Assembly (NCBI GenBank): GCA_025603075.1 | Contig: MU626304.1 | Location: 3,031 to 67,030 of the forward strand | DNA length: 64,000 bases | Origin: Neoconidiobolus thromboides FSU 785 | Taxonomy: Eukaryota > Entomophthoromycota > Entomophthoromycetes > Entomophthorales > Neoconidiobolaceae | Reading direction: 5' to 3' | Shown: piece after piece, positions 34,588 through 46,947 of the stretch | Layout: every line of letters begins with the position of its first letter | Position numbering within the stretch: position 1 is the stretch's first letter | Program-made: the position numbers and the translations under genes | The notes under the pieces: generated by a model | What the model saw: only the letters and a program-made list of their open reading frames with translations | Told to the model about the DNA's origin: nothing | Database searches by the model: none

Positions 34588-37500
34588 ATGATTGGAAATA
34601 GGCTTTTGAAGGTCTTACCTAAAGTTAACAAAAGTTTTAGAAAGTATTCCAATGTTCAAGGTAATTAGAAAGATAAATAGGAGTAAAGATATACATGAAG
34701 ATAACGATAAGATAAGTGATGTTAATTATTAAATTTTATTTTTTAGATATTAAATTAGATACTCGAGTGCATGGATTTAAAATTGAAGAAGTAAATAATT
34801 AAACGATGTTTTTCAATAAAGGAATGAAAGAAAAGATTAATAACATTATTATTATTTAGATAAGAGAAATTAAAGATTTAAATTTAAAAGCAATAAGATT
34901 TCAACATGAAAAAACAGGAGCTCAACACTTACATATTGATAAAAAAGACAAAAATAATGTATTTAGGTAAATTTAGTATTTAACTTATTAACTTATTATT
35001 TTTATTAAATAATAATAATAAACAATAAATAGTATTGGATTTAAAACTATACCTAATTCATCAAATGGAGTGGCTCATATTTTGGTAATTTATTTTAATA
35101 ATAATAATAATACATGTATTTAATATTATTTAATAGGAACATACCACATTATGTGGTAGTCAAAGATATCCAATTAGAGATCCCTTTTTTAAAATGTTAA
35201 ATCGTAGTTTAGCTACTTATATGAATGCATGGACAGGTAAATAGAACTACATTTATAATCTTGATTTTTTTATACTTTCTTTTAGCACATGATTTTACTA
35301 ATTATCCGTTTGCTACTATGAATGAAAAAGATTATTATAATTTATTAAATATTTATTTGGACGCTACTTTATTTCCAAATTTAAATTTAATGGATTTTTA
35401 TCAAGAAGGGTGGAGATTAGAAAAAGAAGATATTAACGGTAAATTTTATTTTTTAATTAACTATAATTATAATTATAACTATAATTAGATGAAAACAGTG
35501 AATGGAAAATTAAAGGAGTAGTTTATAATGAAATGAAAGGAGCAATTGTAAGATTAAATATTTTAAAATAGAACTAATAATAATAATATTTAATATTTAT
35601 AAATAATTTAATTAGTCGGATATTAATAGCTTATATTATTATAAACATCAAGAAGAGTTATATAGTGGTACTATGTTCTCTTATAATTCTGGTGGTAATC
35701 CAATGAATATACCTGAATTAAGTTATGAACAATTAAAGCAATTCCATTTAAAAAATTATTCACCTTCACAGTGTAAAACATATTCATATGGTAAGCAAGA
35801 ATTTATTTTTTATTTATTTTTTATTAGTAAAAATAATTGAAAGTATAAAAAAAGAGATAGGATTATTGATATCAAATTGAAAAGAATTGATTTATTTTAT
35901 CTTATATCTTATTATTTTAGGTGATATGAATTTTAAAAATCATTTAAAAGTATTAAATTCAACATTTGAAAATGTAATGAATCAAAGAGAAATTTCAAAA
36001 ATGAATAAAGTAGAAAATATTAATATAATTCCTAATTGGAAGGGACCAAAAAGAGTAATTGTTGATGGTCCATATGATTCAAGTAAATTTAATTACGATT
36101 TAATAATTATATAATTTAACTTGTTATTATTTTACAATAGGAATTCCATCCGATCAACAATATAAAATTAGTATTAGTTATTTAACTAATGAAAAAACAG
36201 TAACTTATTTTATAATAATAATAATAATAATAATAATAATTTAACTTATTATCATTATCATTATTAAATTTAGGATTTAATAGAGACCATTAGTATGAAT
36301 TTATTATCAAATTTATTATTAAATGGAGCCTCTTCACCTATGCAACAAGCTTTATTAGATAGTAATTTAGGAGCAGAATATTCAGCTACAACAGGTTATC
36401 AAAGTCATATCAAGTATGTTTTGTATTATTTAATATTATTTATTAAAAATAACATAATATTTTTTAATTTTTAGAAAAACCAATTTTAGTATTGGATTAC
36501 AAGGAGTCAAAGAAAAAGATTTACAGTTAGTAAGAAATAACAATAATAGTTTTAATTAATTTTTTTAATTTGACTATTTTTTTAATATCAGGTTGAAGAT
36601 ACTATTTATAAAGTATTGTTGAAAGTATCTAAAGAAGGATTTAGTAAAAAACAAATTGAAGCTTCTTTATTACCTATTGAATTAGGTTTAAAACATGTAA
36701 GTATTATCATATATTATTATATATTATTATATATTATAATTTATTTATTAATTATTATTAAATTTAATTAGCGTACTGCTAATTTTGGTATTGGATTAGT
36801 TCAAGGATTATATAGTAATTGGATGGATGAGCATAATCCAATTGAAGGATTAGAATACTCAAAAGTAAAAATATTTAATTTATAATAATAATAATATATT
36901 TAATATTATTTAGATTTTAAAAACATTAAGAAATAATATAGAAAAAGGAGGATATTTTGAAAATTTAATTATTAAATATATGTTAAATAATTCACAGAAA
37001 ATGATATTTATAATGAAGCCTGATCAAGAATATAGTCTCAAACAAGAACAAATAGAAAATGAATTAATTAAAATTAAAGTGAATGAAATGATAAAAACAG
37101 ATAAAGATCATAAAAAATATATAGAAAATGGAAAACAATTAAATTTATTACAAGATCGAAAAGAAGATTTAAGTTGTTTACCAAGTTTGAATTTATCAGA
37201 TATTCAATTAAAGCCTAATTTTTTTGAGGTTGAAAAGAGAAATAACAATAATTTCAGAATTACAGATACAAATGGAATTTCTTATTTAAAATTCAAATTT
37301 ACTACTGAATTACCAACAGAATTAAGAGCTTATCTCCCTTTATTTTGTGAAGTAAGAGAATATTAATAATATTAATATATTAAATTAACATATTAATTTT
37401 AATTATTTAATTTAGTGTTTAACTTTCTTAGGTACTAAAGATAAATCAATGTCGGACTTAGAATTAGATATTTTAATTAATTCTGGTGGTATTGGGTTTT

Positions 37501-37976
37501 CACCAATTATTAAAAAATCTTTAAATGATATTAATACCTTTGAAGAAGGTATTATAATTACAGCAAATGCATTTCATTATAAAATTGATATTGTTTATGA
37601 TTTATTAAAACAATTAATATTTAAAACAAATTTTGATGATTTAAAACGATTAAAAACATTAATTATGGGGGTAAGTTTTAAGATTTATTAATTAAATTAA
37701 AGTATTAATAATTTATTTATTTATTTTAGTCTGCTTCATCAGCAAGTAACTCAATTGCTGAATCTGGTCATATTTATGCTAGAAATTATTCCAATTCTTT
37801 ATTAAGTTTACCAGGTGTAAGTGAAATTTATTATGATTTTTATTGTTGAAACTTTTAATTTATTTATAATTAAGTCCATTAATGAAACTTATTTTGGTAT
37901 TACACAAACAAGATTTTTAAATGAATTAGATCAATTACAAGATTTATCAATAGTTGCTGAGAAATTAAAGGTAATT

Positions 37977-38036
<60 letters not shown>

Positions 38037-39021
38037 TCATTTTATTTAGCAAATTCAAACTATTTTATTTAATCAAAAAAATGTTAATACATTAATTGTA
38101 ACTGAAAAAGAACAAATTCAATCACATGAAATTAAAATTCATCAATTCATTCAAACACTATCTAATGAAAAATTAAAACAAGTAAGATATTTATTATATT
38201 TATTAATTAAAATAATTGATTTAAAATTTAATTATTTAGATTAATAATTCTAATTGGACTCCAAGTACTCAATTAAATACCTGGTTTCAACAACCATTTA
38301 ATTCCAATTATTCTGCTTTATCTATTCAATCTGTACCTTTTTTACATTCAGATAATGCAAAATACCAAGTAAGTATTAATACTTCTTCCTTTCTTTTTAA
38401 CAACTAACATACTAATTGCTATGTCTCTCTATATAGGTGTTAAGTTCCTTATTAACTAATTTATATTTACATAAAGAAATACGAGAAAAAGGAGGAGCAT
38501 ATGGAGGTGGTAGTACCTTTAATAGTTTTAATGGACAATTTAGTTTCTATTCTTATAGAGATCCTAAACCATTAAATCATATTAATAATACTTTCTTAAA
38601 TAGTTTATTATGGGCAAAAGAATATGAGTTTAATGAAAGGGTAAGTTGAATATTGAATTATTATTAAACAATTTGATTAATAATTTAATTAGGAATTAAA
38701 AGAAGCCAAACTTTCAATCTTTCAAAGTATAGATAAACCAATATCAGCTAATGAAGAGGGTAATAATGTATTTTATTATGGATTAACAAAGGAAATATTG
38801 TTAAAGTAAGTTTTTTAATTTAATCTAATTTAATTATAATTATAATTATTTACTTTTATTTTTATTTTTATTTTAGTCGTCGTCAAGCTATTTTAAATTG
38901 TACTATTAATGATGTTCATCAATTAGCTATTAATTTATTAGAAAGTAAAAATTTAGCAAAAACAGTAATTGGAGATTCAAATGGGCAAAATTTAAATGAA
39001 TTTCAAGTAATTAAAAATTAA
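34588..39021 (+). CDS. CYM1: mitochondrial presequence protease Cym1/PreP (M16C)
   Basis: 23 exons (34588-34660, 34747-34790, 34860-34966, 35033-35084, 35137-35236, 35286-35438, 35489-35547, 35616-35790, 35921-36082, 36141-36199, 36274-36413, 36475-36529, 36592-36696, 36772-36864, 36914-37351, 37416-37670, 37730-37816, 37875-37970, 38050-38181, 38240-38368, 38437-38640, 38693-38805, 38877-39021) join to 991 residues, the usual length. The start is a basic mitochondrial targeting sequence ([20 protein letters not shown]). The inverted zinc motif HILEH (H90, E93, H94) is split by an intron after Leu92, then [21 protein letters not shown]. The C-terminal half has [10 protein letters not shown]. 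The enzyme degrades cleaved presequences in the mitochondrial matrix. It converges on FRS1 with 165 bp between stops. Confidence 0.96.
37977..38034. repeat. AAT microsatellite in a CYM1 intron
   Basis: About nineteen tandem ATA/AAT units fill most of the intron between 37970 and 38050. Length changes here would not touch the coding sequence, but would alter intron length. Confidence 0.9.
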
Positions 39022-39186
39022 ATTTAAATTGGTACAATATACACATTTTAGATTATTTTTAACATAATAATAATAAATAAAATTTTAATTTTAATTTCAA
39101 ATTTTCTCTAATTTATTTATTATATTTATTATTTATTTTTACTTTCTTAATAAAAATAAAATAAAATAAAATTGAATTTTTATTTA

Positions 39187-41367
39187 TTAAACCATTGGTT
39201 CTAAATTAAATTCCAAAGCTGAAGCTACATAACTAATATCAAAATTCTTTAAAACTTGAGGATGAAGAATGCCAAAAGAACCAATTTTTAAAGCTTGATT
39301 ATTTGCTATTTTACGATAATAGATATTAGCACTACGTCCTGAAAAATAAGTTGGATCTAATAAATAGAAATTCAATATTAATTTATATTCAATTTAAAAA
39401 TATAAATAAAACTTACCTTCAGAAGCTTCAATATAATAACCTACTAAAGAAGTATCAAATTTTCCTTGATTTAAAGATAATAAAGGAATATTTAACATTT
39501 GCATAATACGATTTAAAGTACCATGAACAACCTAATATATATAAATAAAAAAATTCATTAGTTCTCTCATTTTAACTCGTATTTGATTTAAACTAAATAA
39601 CTTACCTCAAATCCTGAAGTTTTATTACAATAAACTAATCCTACATGACGTTCATTTCTAGATCTACGTTCTTCATTTTCATCTTTAAATGCCACATCTT
39701 GAACTTCAAAAATACTCAAAGGTAATGGTTGTTTTCTATTATGATGAATTGTTTTTAATAAACCTGGAAGTAAACTTGTACGAACTACTTGATATTCTGC
39801 TGTTTTTGGATTTGCTAATTTAACTGCTGTAGCGTTATCATCAACTCTATTAAGGAAAGCAAAATTTTCATCATGAGAGCATAAAATTAAAGATAATACT
39901 TCAGTCCATCCAGAGAAAGCTAATTCTCGACGTACTAAATCAGTTAACATGTTGACAGGTAAGGGGGCACCAATAGTACTACATTTTGGTATTGTTTTTT
40001 TTAAATTATTGTAACCATAAGCAATAGCCACATCTTCCATAATATCGCATTCATGTAAAATATCAGAACGAGTGGGTGGAATAGATACAGTAATAATGTT
40101 TGATGTATTTTCTTTTGGTACTGCTTTTAAAGACATACGTTCTAAATAACTAATAACTTGATCAGTGGATAATTCTACACCAGCAGCAGAAGTAATATAA
40201 TCAACACTAGCATCTAAAGTACGATCTTCCAATTGAGGAAAGATCTCCTTAGTATTATCCGAATGAATCACTTCAATAGGTTCTACAGTATATGGTTGTT
40301 TACAATATTGAGAAAACATAGCAATGATGGTATTTAATACAATTTTTCCTTTAGTGATATCAGTACAAGTAATATCAATAAATACATTACGTGTGTTTAA
40401 TGTAATCTTTGAATGATTTCCATTGATGATTGGCGGTAAAGAGCATACTACTCTATTACTATCATAGATTACTGGATAAACTGGAGAATCTTTTATAATG
40501 GGTAAAAATTTACTAATATGACGATCTTTCTATTAAATATTAAGCTAAACCAATATATAAAATTATTATTATTATTATTTTACCTCATAAAACTCCATCA
40601 ATTCAACACCATCCATAACCTTTTCTTGATTAAGTGGGGCAAATTGAATATTTTTTGGGGCTAATGCTTCATAAGTAAAAGGGGGTTGAATAGTATCTAA
40701 ATCATGAGTTCCAATAGCAACTAAAGTACGTTTACGACCGATATTATGATGTAATTTATCTTGTAAATCAATAAAAGAATCATAAACTTGTTGAGTAAAA
40801 GTGATATCTCTTAATACTGCTCCAAGTACATAAGGTCGAATTTGAGCTGTTTCTGGATGATTTTTGAGTTGAATCATAGGTCCTGATGGTGGTACTAGTT
40901 TGTATTCTGGGAGCTTAGAGCGCCCTAAAAAAATCGATAATGCTCGAGAGATACCTTCAATACATAATAAGTCGTATCTTTTGATTCATGTTTAGTTTAG
41001 TTAAATCTTAAGTTATTTTATTTTCATCATTTTACCTATTAGCAGGGATATCAATTTTTAATAATGGTCTTTCAGATAAACCTTCCGCTTTTAAAGTACT
41101 ACCTTTTTCTTTAGCTGCCATTTCAAATAAGGAAGTCTATTATTTTAAAGATAGATAATTTATTAATGATATTATATTGAAACTATTTTAAATAGTAAAT
41201 TACATCTTCTTCCAATTCAATACCAAATTCAAAACATAATTCTTCGAATTCTTTAGAGGCTAGATAAAAGTTAATTACTTTGATAATATGAAATAAAAAA
41301 ATTAATTACTATATTCTTTTCCTAGAATTTGATATAAATCTTGTTTATCAACATTAACGGTTGGCAT
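39187..41367 (-). CDS. FRS1: cytosolic phenylalanyl-tRNA synthetase, beta subunit
   Basis: complement(join(39187..39356,39417..39531,39606..40529,40584..40977,41036..41136,41204..41259,41310..41367)) encodes 605 residues, near yeast Frs1 (595). The N-terminus [20 protein letters not shown] and the [21 protein letters not shown] segment are signatures of the eukaryotic/archaeal beta chain. The B3/B4 region (residues ~110-260) and the B5 region ([16 protein letters not shown]...) follow, then the class II-like core with [14 protein letters not shown] and FEVQDVA, ending with [18 protein letters not shown]. With the alpha subunit it charges tRNA-Phe in the cytosol. No mitochondrial presequence is visible. 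Expression is expected to be constitutive. Confidence 0.96.
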
Positions 41368-42505
41368 TGTTCTATAAAGAAATTATTGTTAAATTTAATT
41401 TATTATTTTAAATCGGATACTTTCTATCCTTTTACCTTTTATTCTTCTTGATAATAAAATTTTATAAAATTTTATAAAGCTCCAATTATTGATTTCAATC
41501 CCATTTTTTAAAATCTTTAAATTCCTCATTTTTTAGTGAGTTTCTTTTCGAATGAAGTTACTTGTTTAATTTTGGCTTCATTTGATAGGCTTAAAGTTAC
41601 ATTTGAGATTTAATTGCAAAGTTTCAAGAAATGAGTCAGAATAATTCAATTAATTTAATTAGGTTTTTACTCAAGTTCATTTTTTCAAATCTAATTTGAA
41701 TACAAAAATCAAACTTTTAGAACTTAATAGTTAAATAAAGAGTAAACAAAACTAATCATCAAATTTTTAATAATGTTAATTTCAAACTAGTTTGAAATTT
41801 ATTATATTTTAAATTATATAAAATAATATAATATTCCAAATATCTCCTTATTTCTAAAATAAATCTATATGAAAGTAGTTTCTAGTATTATTGTTTTTTG
41901 CATTTTTTTAAGCACTATTAAATAAAAAAATTATTAGTAAAATTCTCAAATAAAATAAGAGATACTTGAATAATTCACTATTTACTTCTAATCCTTTGAG
42001 TATCAAACATTTCAAAAAAAAACTTGATTCAATTGAAATGGAATTCTAGATATTATTTTAACATAATATTCTATACTCCTTATAAAATTATTCGATCATA
42101 ATCAACTAACATTATCCCCACCTTTTGGGTGCTTTTCTTTCATATACATTATAGCTAAACATTAATGTCCTTTATATTTGATGCTTTTGATATTTGTTTG
42201 ACTTTATATTAAATTATAAAATATTAAGATTATAAGTATTATCTTTATATCATGAGACTTTATAAAGTTAAACTCAAGTAGCTATTACTAAATTTTATTG
42301 GACATTTTCATTAGAGTTTCTTTGCTTTTTTACTCAAAAAATCAGTTATTGACTATAATAGTAAAAAAGTAAAATTGTTATTTAAATATTAGTAATATGA
42401 AATTTAAATGCATAAGAGCTGTAAAAGTATTAATAAAATAAAATAATACTTATTTAGAGTAATCAATAAATTCTATTTAACAACTTAAAAAAATCAATCA
42501 TGATA
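41368..42505. other. intergenic region upstream of FRS1
   Basis: AT-rich, no gene. Contains a decayed MITE at 41868-41975. Confidence 0.4.
41868..41975 (+). mobile_element. decayed MITE copy 19, forward
   Basis: Only the interior is recognisable (TTTTTTTAAGCACTATT, then AAAAAATTATTAGTAAAATTC). Both terminal repeats are gone or unrecognisable, so the ends are approximate. Confidence 0.65.
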
Positions 42506-42606
42506 TGGGGATGTTTTTTTTGATTTCATTACTTTTCCATTTTTAAGCGCTATTTAAGTAGAAAGAGATTGTTAGTAAAATTCTTAAACAAAAAAATATA
42601 TCCCCA
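42506..42606 (+). mobile_element. MITE copy 20, forward, 101 bp
   Basis: TGGGGATG left end, ATCCCCA right end, TA on both sides. Confidence 0.92.
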
Positions 42607-42773
42607 TATAAAAGTTAGAGAAATAGAATATCAAATTAAATCAATCCAAAAGAGTGTAACTCTGTCAAATATTAAATATTAAATATATAAAAGGGAAGCG
42701 ATAAAGTCATTGTTTTTAAATTATTAAACTAATATTGTTACTTATTTATCACTATCTGTTAAATTAACTAACA

Positions 42774-42982
42774 ATGAATATCAAATTACTTGTTCTTTTT
42801 ATCACTACTCTGCTATATTTGGTGCATCAGTCATAACTCAAAACGATAGAAGATATGTAATTATTGATATATATGTAAGTTGTGGCGATGAAGTATTAAT
42901 CATATTATTTATACTGTCAGGAAATGATATGTGTTTAGTTGACAGTAGTGTAAAGATATTTAGTAGTGGTTTTCGTAATTAA
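42774..42982 (+). pseudogene. frameshifted MNxKL small secreted peptide relic
   Basis: The ATG at 42774 starts a signal-like MNIKLLVLFITTL that stops after 20 codons. Shifting frame near 42811 continues with IFGASVITQNDRR and an open frame to TAA at 42980-42982 containing GNDMCLVDSSVK and ending GFRN, echoing LLDSNDIKLVDD and FRGNH of the intact copy at 17202-17414. A single-base indel in a short gene could also be a sequencing error. Confidence 0.45.
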
Positions 42983-43055
42983 CAAGCTGATGCTTCTTCT
43001 GTTATCCCTTTTATTGCTAAACTTTAATCAAATCAATATTTTATTATTATGTATA

Positions 43056-43156
43056 TGGGGATGTATTTTTGTGTTTAAGAATTTTACCAACAAATTTTCC
43101 ACTCAAATAGCGCTTAAAAAGTGGAAAAAATAATGAAGTCAAAAAAAACACTCCCA
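43056..43156 (-). mobile_element. MITE copy 21, reverse, 101 bp
   Basis: TGGGGATG left end, CACTCCCA right end, TA on both sides; very similar to copy 6 at 15774. Confidence 0.92.
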
Positions 43157-43655
43157 TATATTGATTGTAAGAATTTCATTTGTGTAATGTTTTTCACTTA
43201 TTATTACTTAGGATTCAAATTTATCATCTAATTTAATATATTATAAACTAATTGATTACTTATTATAATTTACAAATAAACAATTATTTTTATTAAATTT
43301 AAAAATTGATTAAAATCAAAAATAAAAGCTCAAAACTTAAACAAGTGAAGAAGTAAAAACTAATGTGTCAGTTGGTGTTCAAATAATTAATAGTTTATTA
43401 TCTAGTGGTGACTTAGAAATAGTAGGTTATCAAGTGAAAACAGTGAGATGATGTGAAAAGTAGTGAAAGGAAAGGAAAGAAAATAACAATTTTTTTTATG
43501 TTTTGGAATTCCTTTTCTTAACAAATATGATTTTAGATTTTTAAAATCTGAAATCTAATATTTTAAGTTTTAAATTTTAAATTTGAATAAATTAATAATG
43601 AGTTTTTAAAACAAAATTTATTAGTAGATCTCATTCATTATTTTACTTTATTTAT
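43157..43655. other. intergenic, 3' of the acyl-CoA synthetase
   Basis: About 500 bp with no supported feature. Confidence 0.4.
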
Positions 43656-45630
43656 TTATAATTTAAAATGATTAATTGCCCATTCTCTTAAAGTATGTTT
43701 TTGAATTTTACCATTAGCAGTAGTAGGAAACTGTTCAAGGTTCCAAAAATAAAAGGGGACTTTAAAATGAGCCAATTTTTGTTTACAAAACAATTTCAAT
43801 TCTTTTTCCAATTCATTCCTGTCTTCATTTAAATAAGCTTCATTTAAAGTATAACAAGCACATAATTGTTCACCAAATTTTTCATCTGGTACTCCAACAA
43901 TTGATATATTTTGTATTTTAGGATGTTGAAATAATAGATTTTCAACTTCAATTGGGTATATATTTTCTCCCCCTCGAATTACCATATCTTTTACTCTACC
44001 TACTATTTTAGCATATCCATTCTCATCTATTATAGCTAAATCACCTAATTTATCATATCAATATTCGCATTACAAAATAGTATTTACTATTAATAATTAC
44101 CTGTATCTAACCATCCCTCTTGATTCAAAATTTGGTTAGTCGCTTCAGAGTTATTCCAATATCCTTTCATGACCAAATATCCTTTAACTAGCAACTTACC
44201 TTTTTGATTTGGTGGTAAAACAAAATTTGGATCTTGAACATCGACTACTTTAGCTTGTACATGAGGCAGTATTTTACCCACAGTTTCCACTCTTAACTTT
44301 ATATGGTCATTTGATAGCGATTGAAATGAAACTGGACTTGTCTCTGTCATGCCATAACAAATAGTTACCTCTTTCATTCCCATTTCTGAAATCACCTTCT
44401 CCATAATCTTTTCAGGACATGAACTACCAGCCATAATACCCGTCCTATATTATTTTATTAATACATTATTTAAAGTAAATTATTAAATCACCTTAAACTA
44501 CTCAAATCAAACGTTTTAAAATTAGGATGAGACAGCATTGAGATAAACATGGTTGGTACCCCATACATAGCATCTGCCTTGTACTTTTCAGCAGCTTTTA
44601 AAGTCATGACAGGATCAAATGAAGGCGAAGGATATAAAACAGAAGAAGCATGGTTGAGAACAGCCATATTACCTAATACTAAACCAAAGCAATGATACAA
44701 TGGTACAGGGATACAGACCACGCTATTTTCTGTCAAGTTTTGATTTTTACCAATATAATACCCATTATTTAATATGTTATGGTGCGTTAGAGCTACTCCT
44801 TTTGGTAAACCAGTAGTACCAGAAGTAAATTGAATATTGATAACATCATTCGTATTTAAATTGGTTTGTAATAAATTGATGTAATTATCTAATTCAGCGT
44901 CTTTCTTTAATAACAAATCTTTATATTTTATGATATTCTTTGGTAACTTAACCTTATTTTCTTGTGGAATTAAATCATCAACCATAATAAGTCTTTTCAA
45001 ATAAGGAAAATAACTCGAATTAATCTCTTTATCATTTCCTTCCTCTTCTATTTCCGGTATTATTTCTCTTATTAAATCGAGATAATTGGTAGTTTTGTAC
45101 TCTGGTATAGTAACAATGGCATTAACTTGGATCAATTTCAATGCTTGTTTTAATTCATGTGACCTATAAGCTGGGTTCAAAGTAACCAAAATAATTCCCA
45201 ACTTAGCGGTTGCATATTGTAATGTTATCCAAGCGGATGAGTTCGGCATATAAACTGCTAATCGATCCCCCTTGTTTAAGTTTAAATTGACTAAGCCTCG
45301 CATCAGCTCATTTACTTTTTCGTCTAATTCTTGATAACTCCATTTTATATCCTCAAAATAAGAGATCATAGCTAAATTATTAGGGTATTGCTTCACTTTT
45401 TCATCCCATAATTGGCCAATAGTTATGTTTCTTAGTGATGGCGAACTTTCTCCTTTAACATATGATTCTTTTAGAGGATATTGGTTGTCCACATTTGATA
45501 AAAAATTAAAGTCCTTGTTTATACCCTTATTTGCTGTTGTAGTTGTAGTTGTATATCTTATGCTTAAGTTCGATCTTAAGATGTATTTTGAATTGAACAA
45601 AGGTCTTGATAAATTGAATAATTTTGACAT
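43656..45630 (-). CDS. mitochondrial medium-chain acyl-CoA synthetase (ACSF2-like)
   Basis: Three exons, complement(join(43656..44044,44101..44444,44492..45630)), give 623 residues. The first ~30 residues are Ser/Arg/Lys-rich without acids, a probable mitochondrial presequence. The adenylate-forming domain follows: FTSGTTGLPKG (ATP-binding P-loop), YGMTETSPV, TGDLA and GRVKDMVIRGGENIYPIE, and the C-terminal domain has the catalytic lysine in NGKIQK. There is no peroxisomal PTS1 at the end (HFKL). The layout matches ACSF2, which activates medium-chain fatty acids with ATP and CoA for beta-oxidation. Chain-length preference is inference from the family. Confidence 0.92.
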
Positions 45631-46947
45631 TTTAAGAGTTAATCTTTAAAAAAGAAATAAAAACAAGTTGCTTTTTGTTTTAATGCATCAATTTTCATAT
45701 TTGGATTTTAATGCATTTAGTGTCATTTGATTTGTAATTCTAAAATTTGATTGGCTGCCGATTTGTCCTAGTTTGTCAATAAATGCTTGTTTCATAATTT
45801 GGTTGTCCAATGATCATATTTTATTGGACCAATTTTAAACAATTTAAAAACAAAACTATTCAGGGATGTAAATTGTTTGTTATAAAACTTTACTACATTT
45901 TGTGAATATTAAATAGCTTACAGATATAATTTTGTTAATCAAAAATATACTGTTTTGCATTAAGCCATATTAATTATTACATTTAATAGAGATATATTAC
46001 TTTGTTTTATAAAGATTTAAATAATTAACTACATGATAATAGTCAAACTTTCTTAGAACAATCAATATTGAAAACAATAAACAAGCACAAAAAGCGATGA
46101 TATAAGAGACTTTAAGGTGATTGAAGCAGATAAAAGCTATAAATCACATTTCCTGATCAAAGAAAATGACGCAAAAGGCTTTTTAACTTAGTAGATCTCT
46201 TCAATCTATAAGGAAATAACGATTATTCTTTAGATATTGAACTTTATCATTATATAATGGCACTTAAAATTGAAAAAGCTAGGAACACTAGATTATAAGT
46301 TACTTCATCAAAAGTTCAATTGATGTTTCACACAATCAACATGGTTTCTAAATAAAGAGTATCACTATATGGGGATGTTTTTTTGATTTCATTACTTTCC
46401 CATTTTTTAAGCGCTATTCGAGCGGAAAGATTGTTAGTAAAATTCTTGAACAAAAAAATACATCCCCCTATATTGTATAAAAAAGGCTCAAAGCTAAGGA
46501 AAAGAATGAAGGCTATTCAATGCAATAAAGCAGTTTGTAGCTCTTAAAAGCTAGATAGTTTTTGGTTTCTTGAAATTCCTTTTTGACGTTTGGTGCTATT
46601 GAAATAGTATTTATGTTTCAAAAATAATTTACATTAAGCTGTTTTTTTTGAACTATCAAAAATTTTATTGTTACTACACTTTAAAAAGTATTTAGTTACT
46701 ACTATTTATTACATGGAACATTAAATGCAAAAGCTAAATTCAAAAAACACAATGTAAATTTTCGATTTCTTTGATACTAATTTAAAGAAATTATTTGATA
46801 TCAAATTAAAATATGACATATGTAGTGTTTTTACATGGTAGCAATTTAATTACTATAAGAACATAACAAGAGAAAAGGCAAGTACAATATTACTCCTTTA
46901 TTTTTAGGTTACTTTAACATTATTAAATACAAGTTAAATTAAAATAA
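45631..46947. other. intergenic interval with one MITE
   Basis: 1.3 kb between the divergent acyl-CoA synthetase and the kelch gene; only MITE copy 22 was identified. Confidence 0.4.
46370..46470 (+). mobile_element. MITE copy 22, forward, 101 bp
   Basis: TGGGGATG left end, CATCCCCCTA right end, TA on both sides. Confidence 0.9.
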
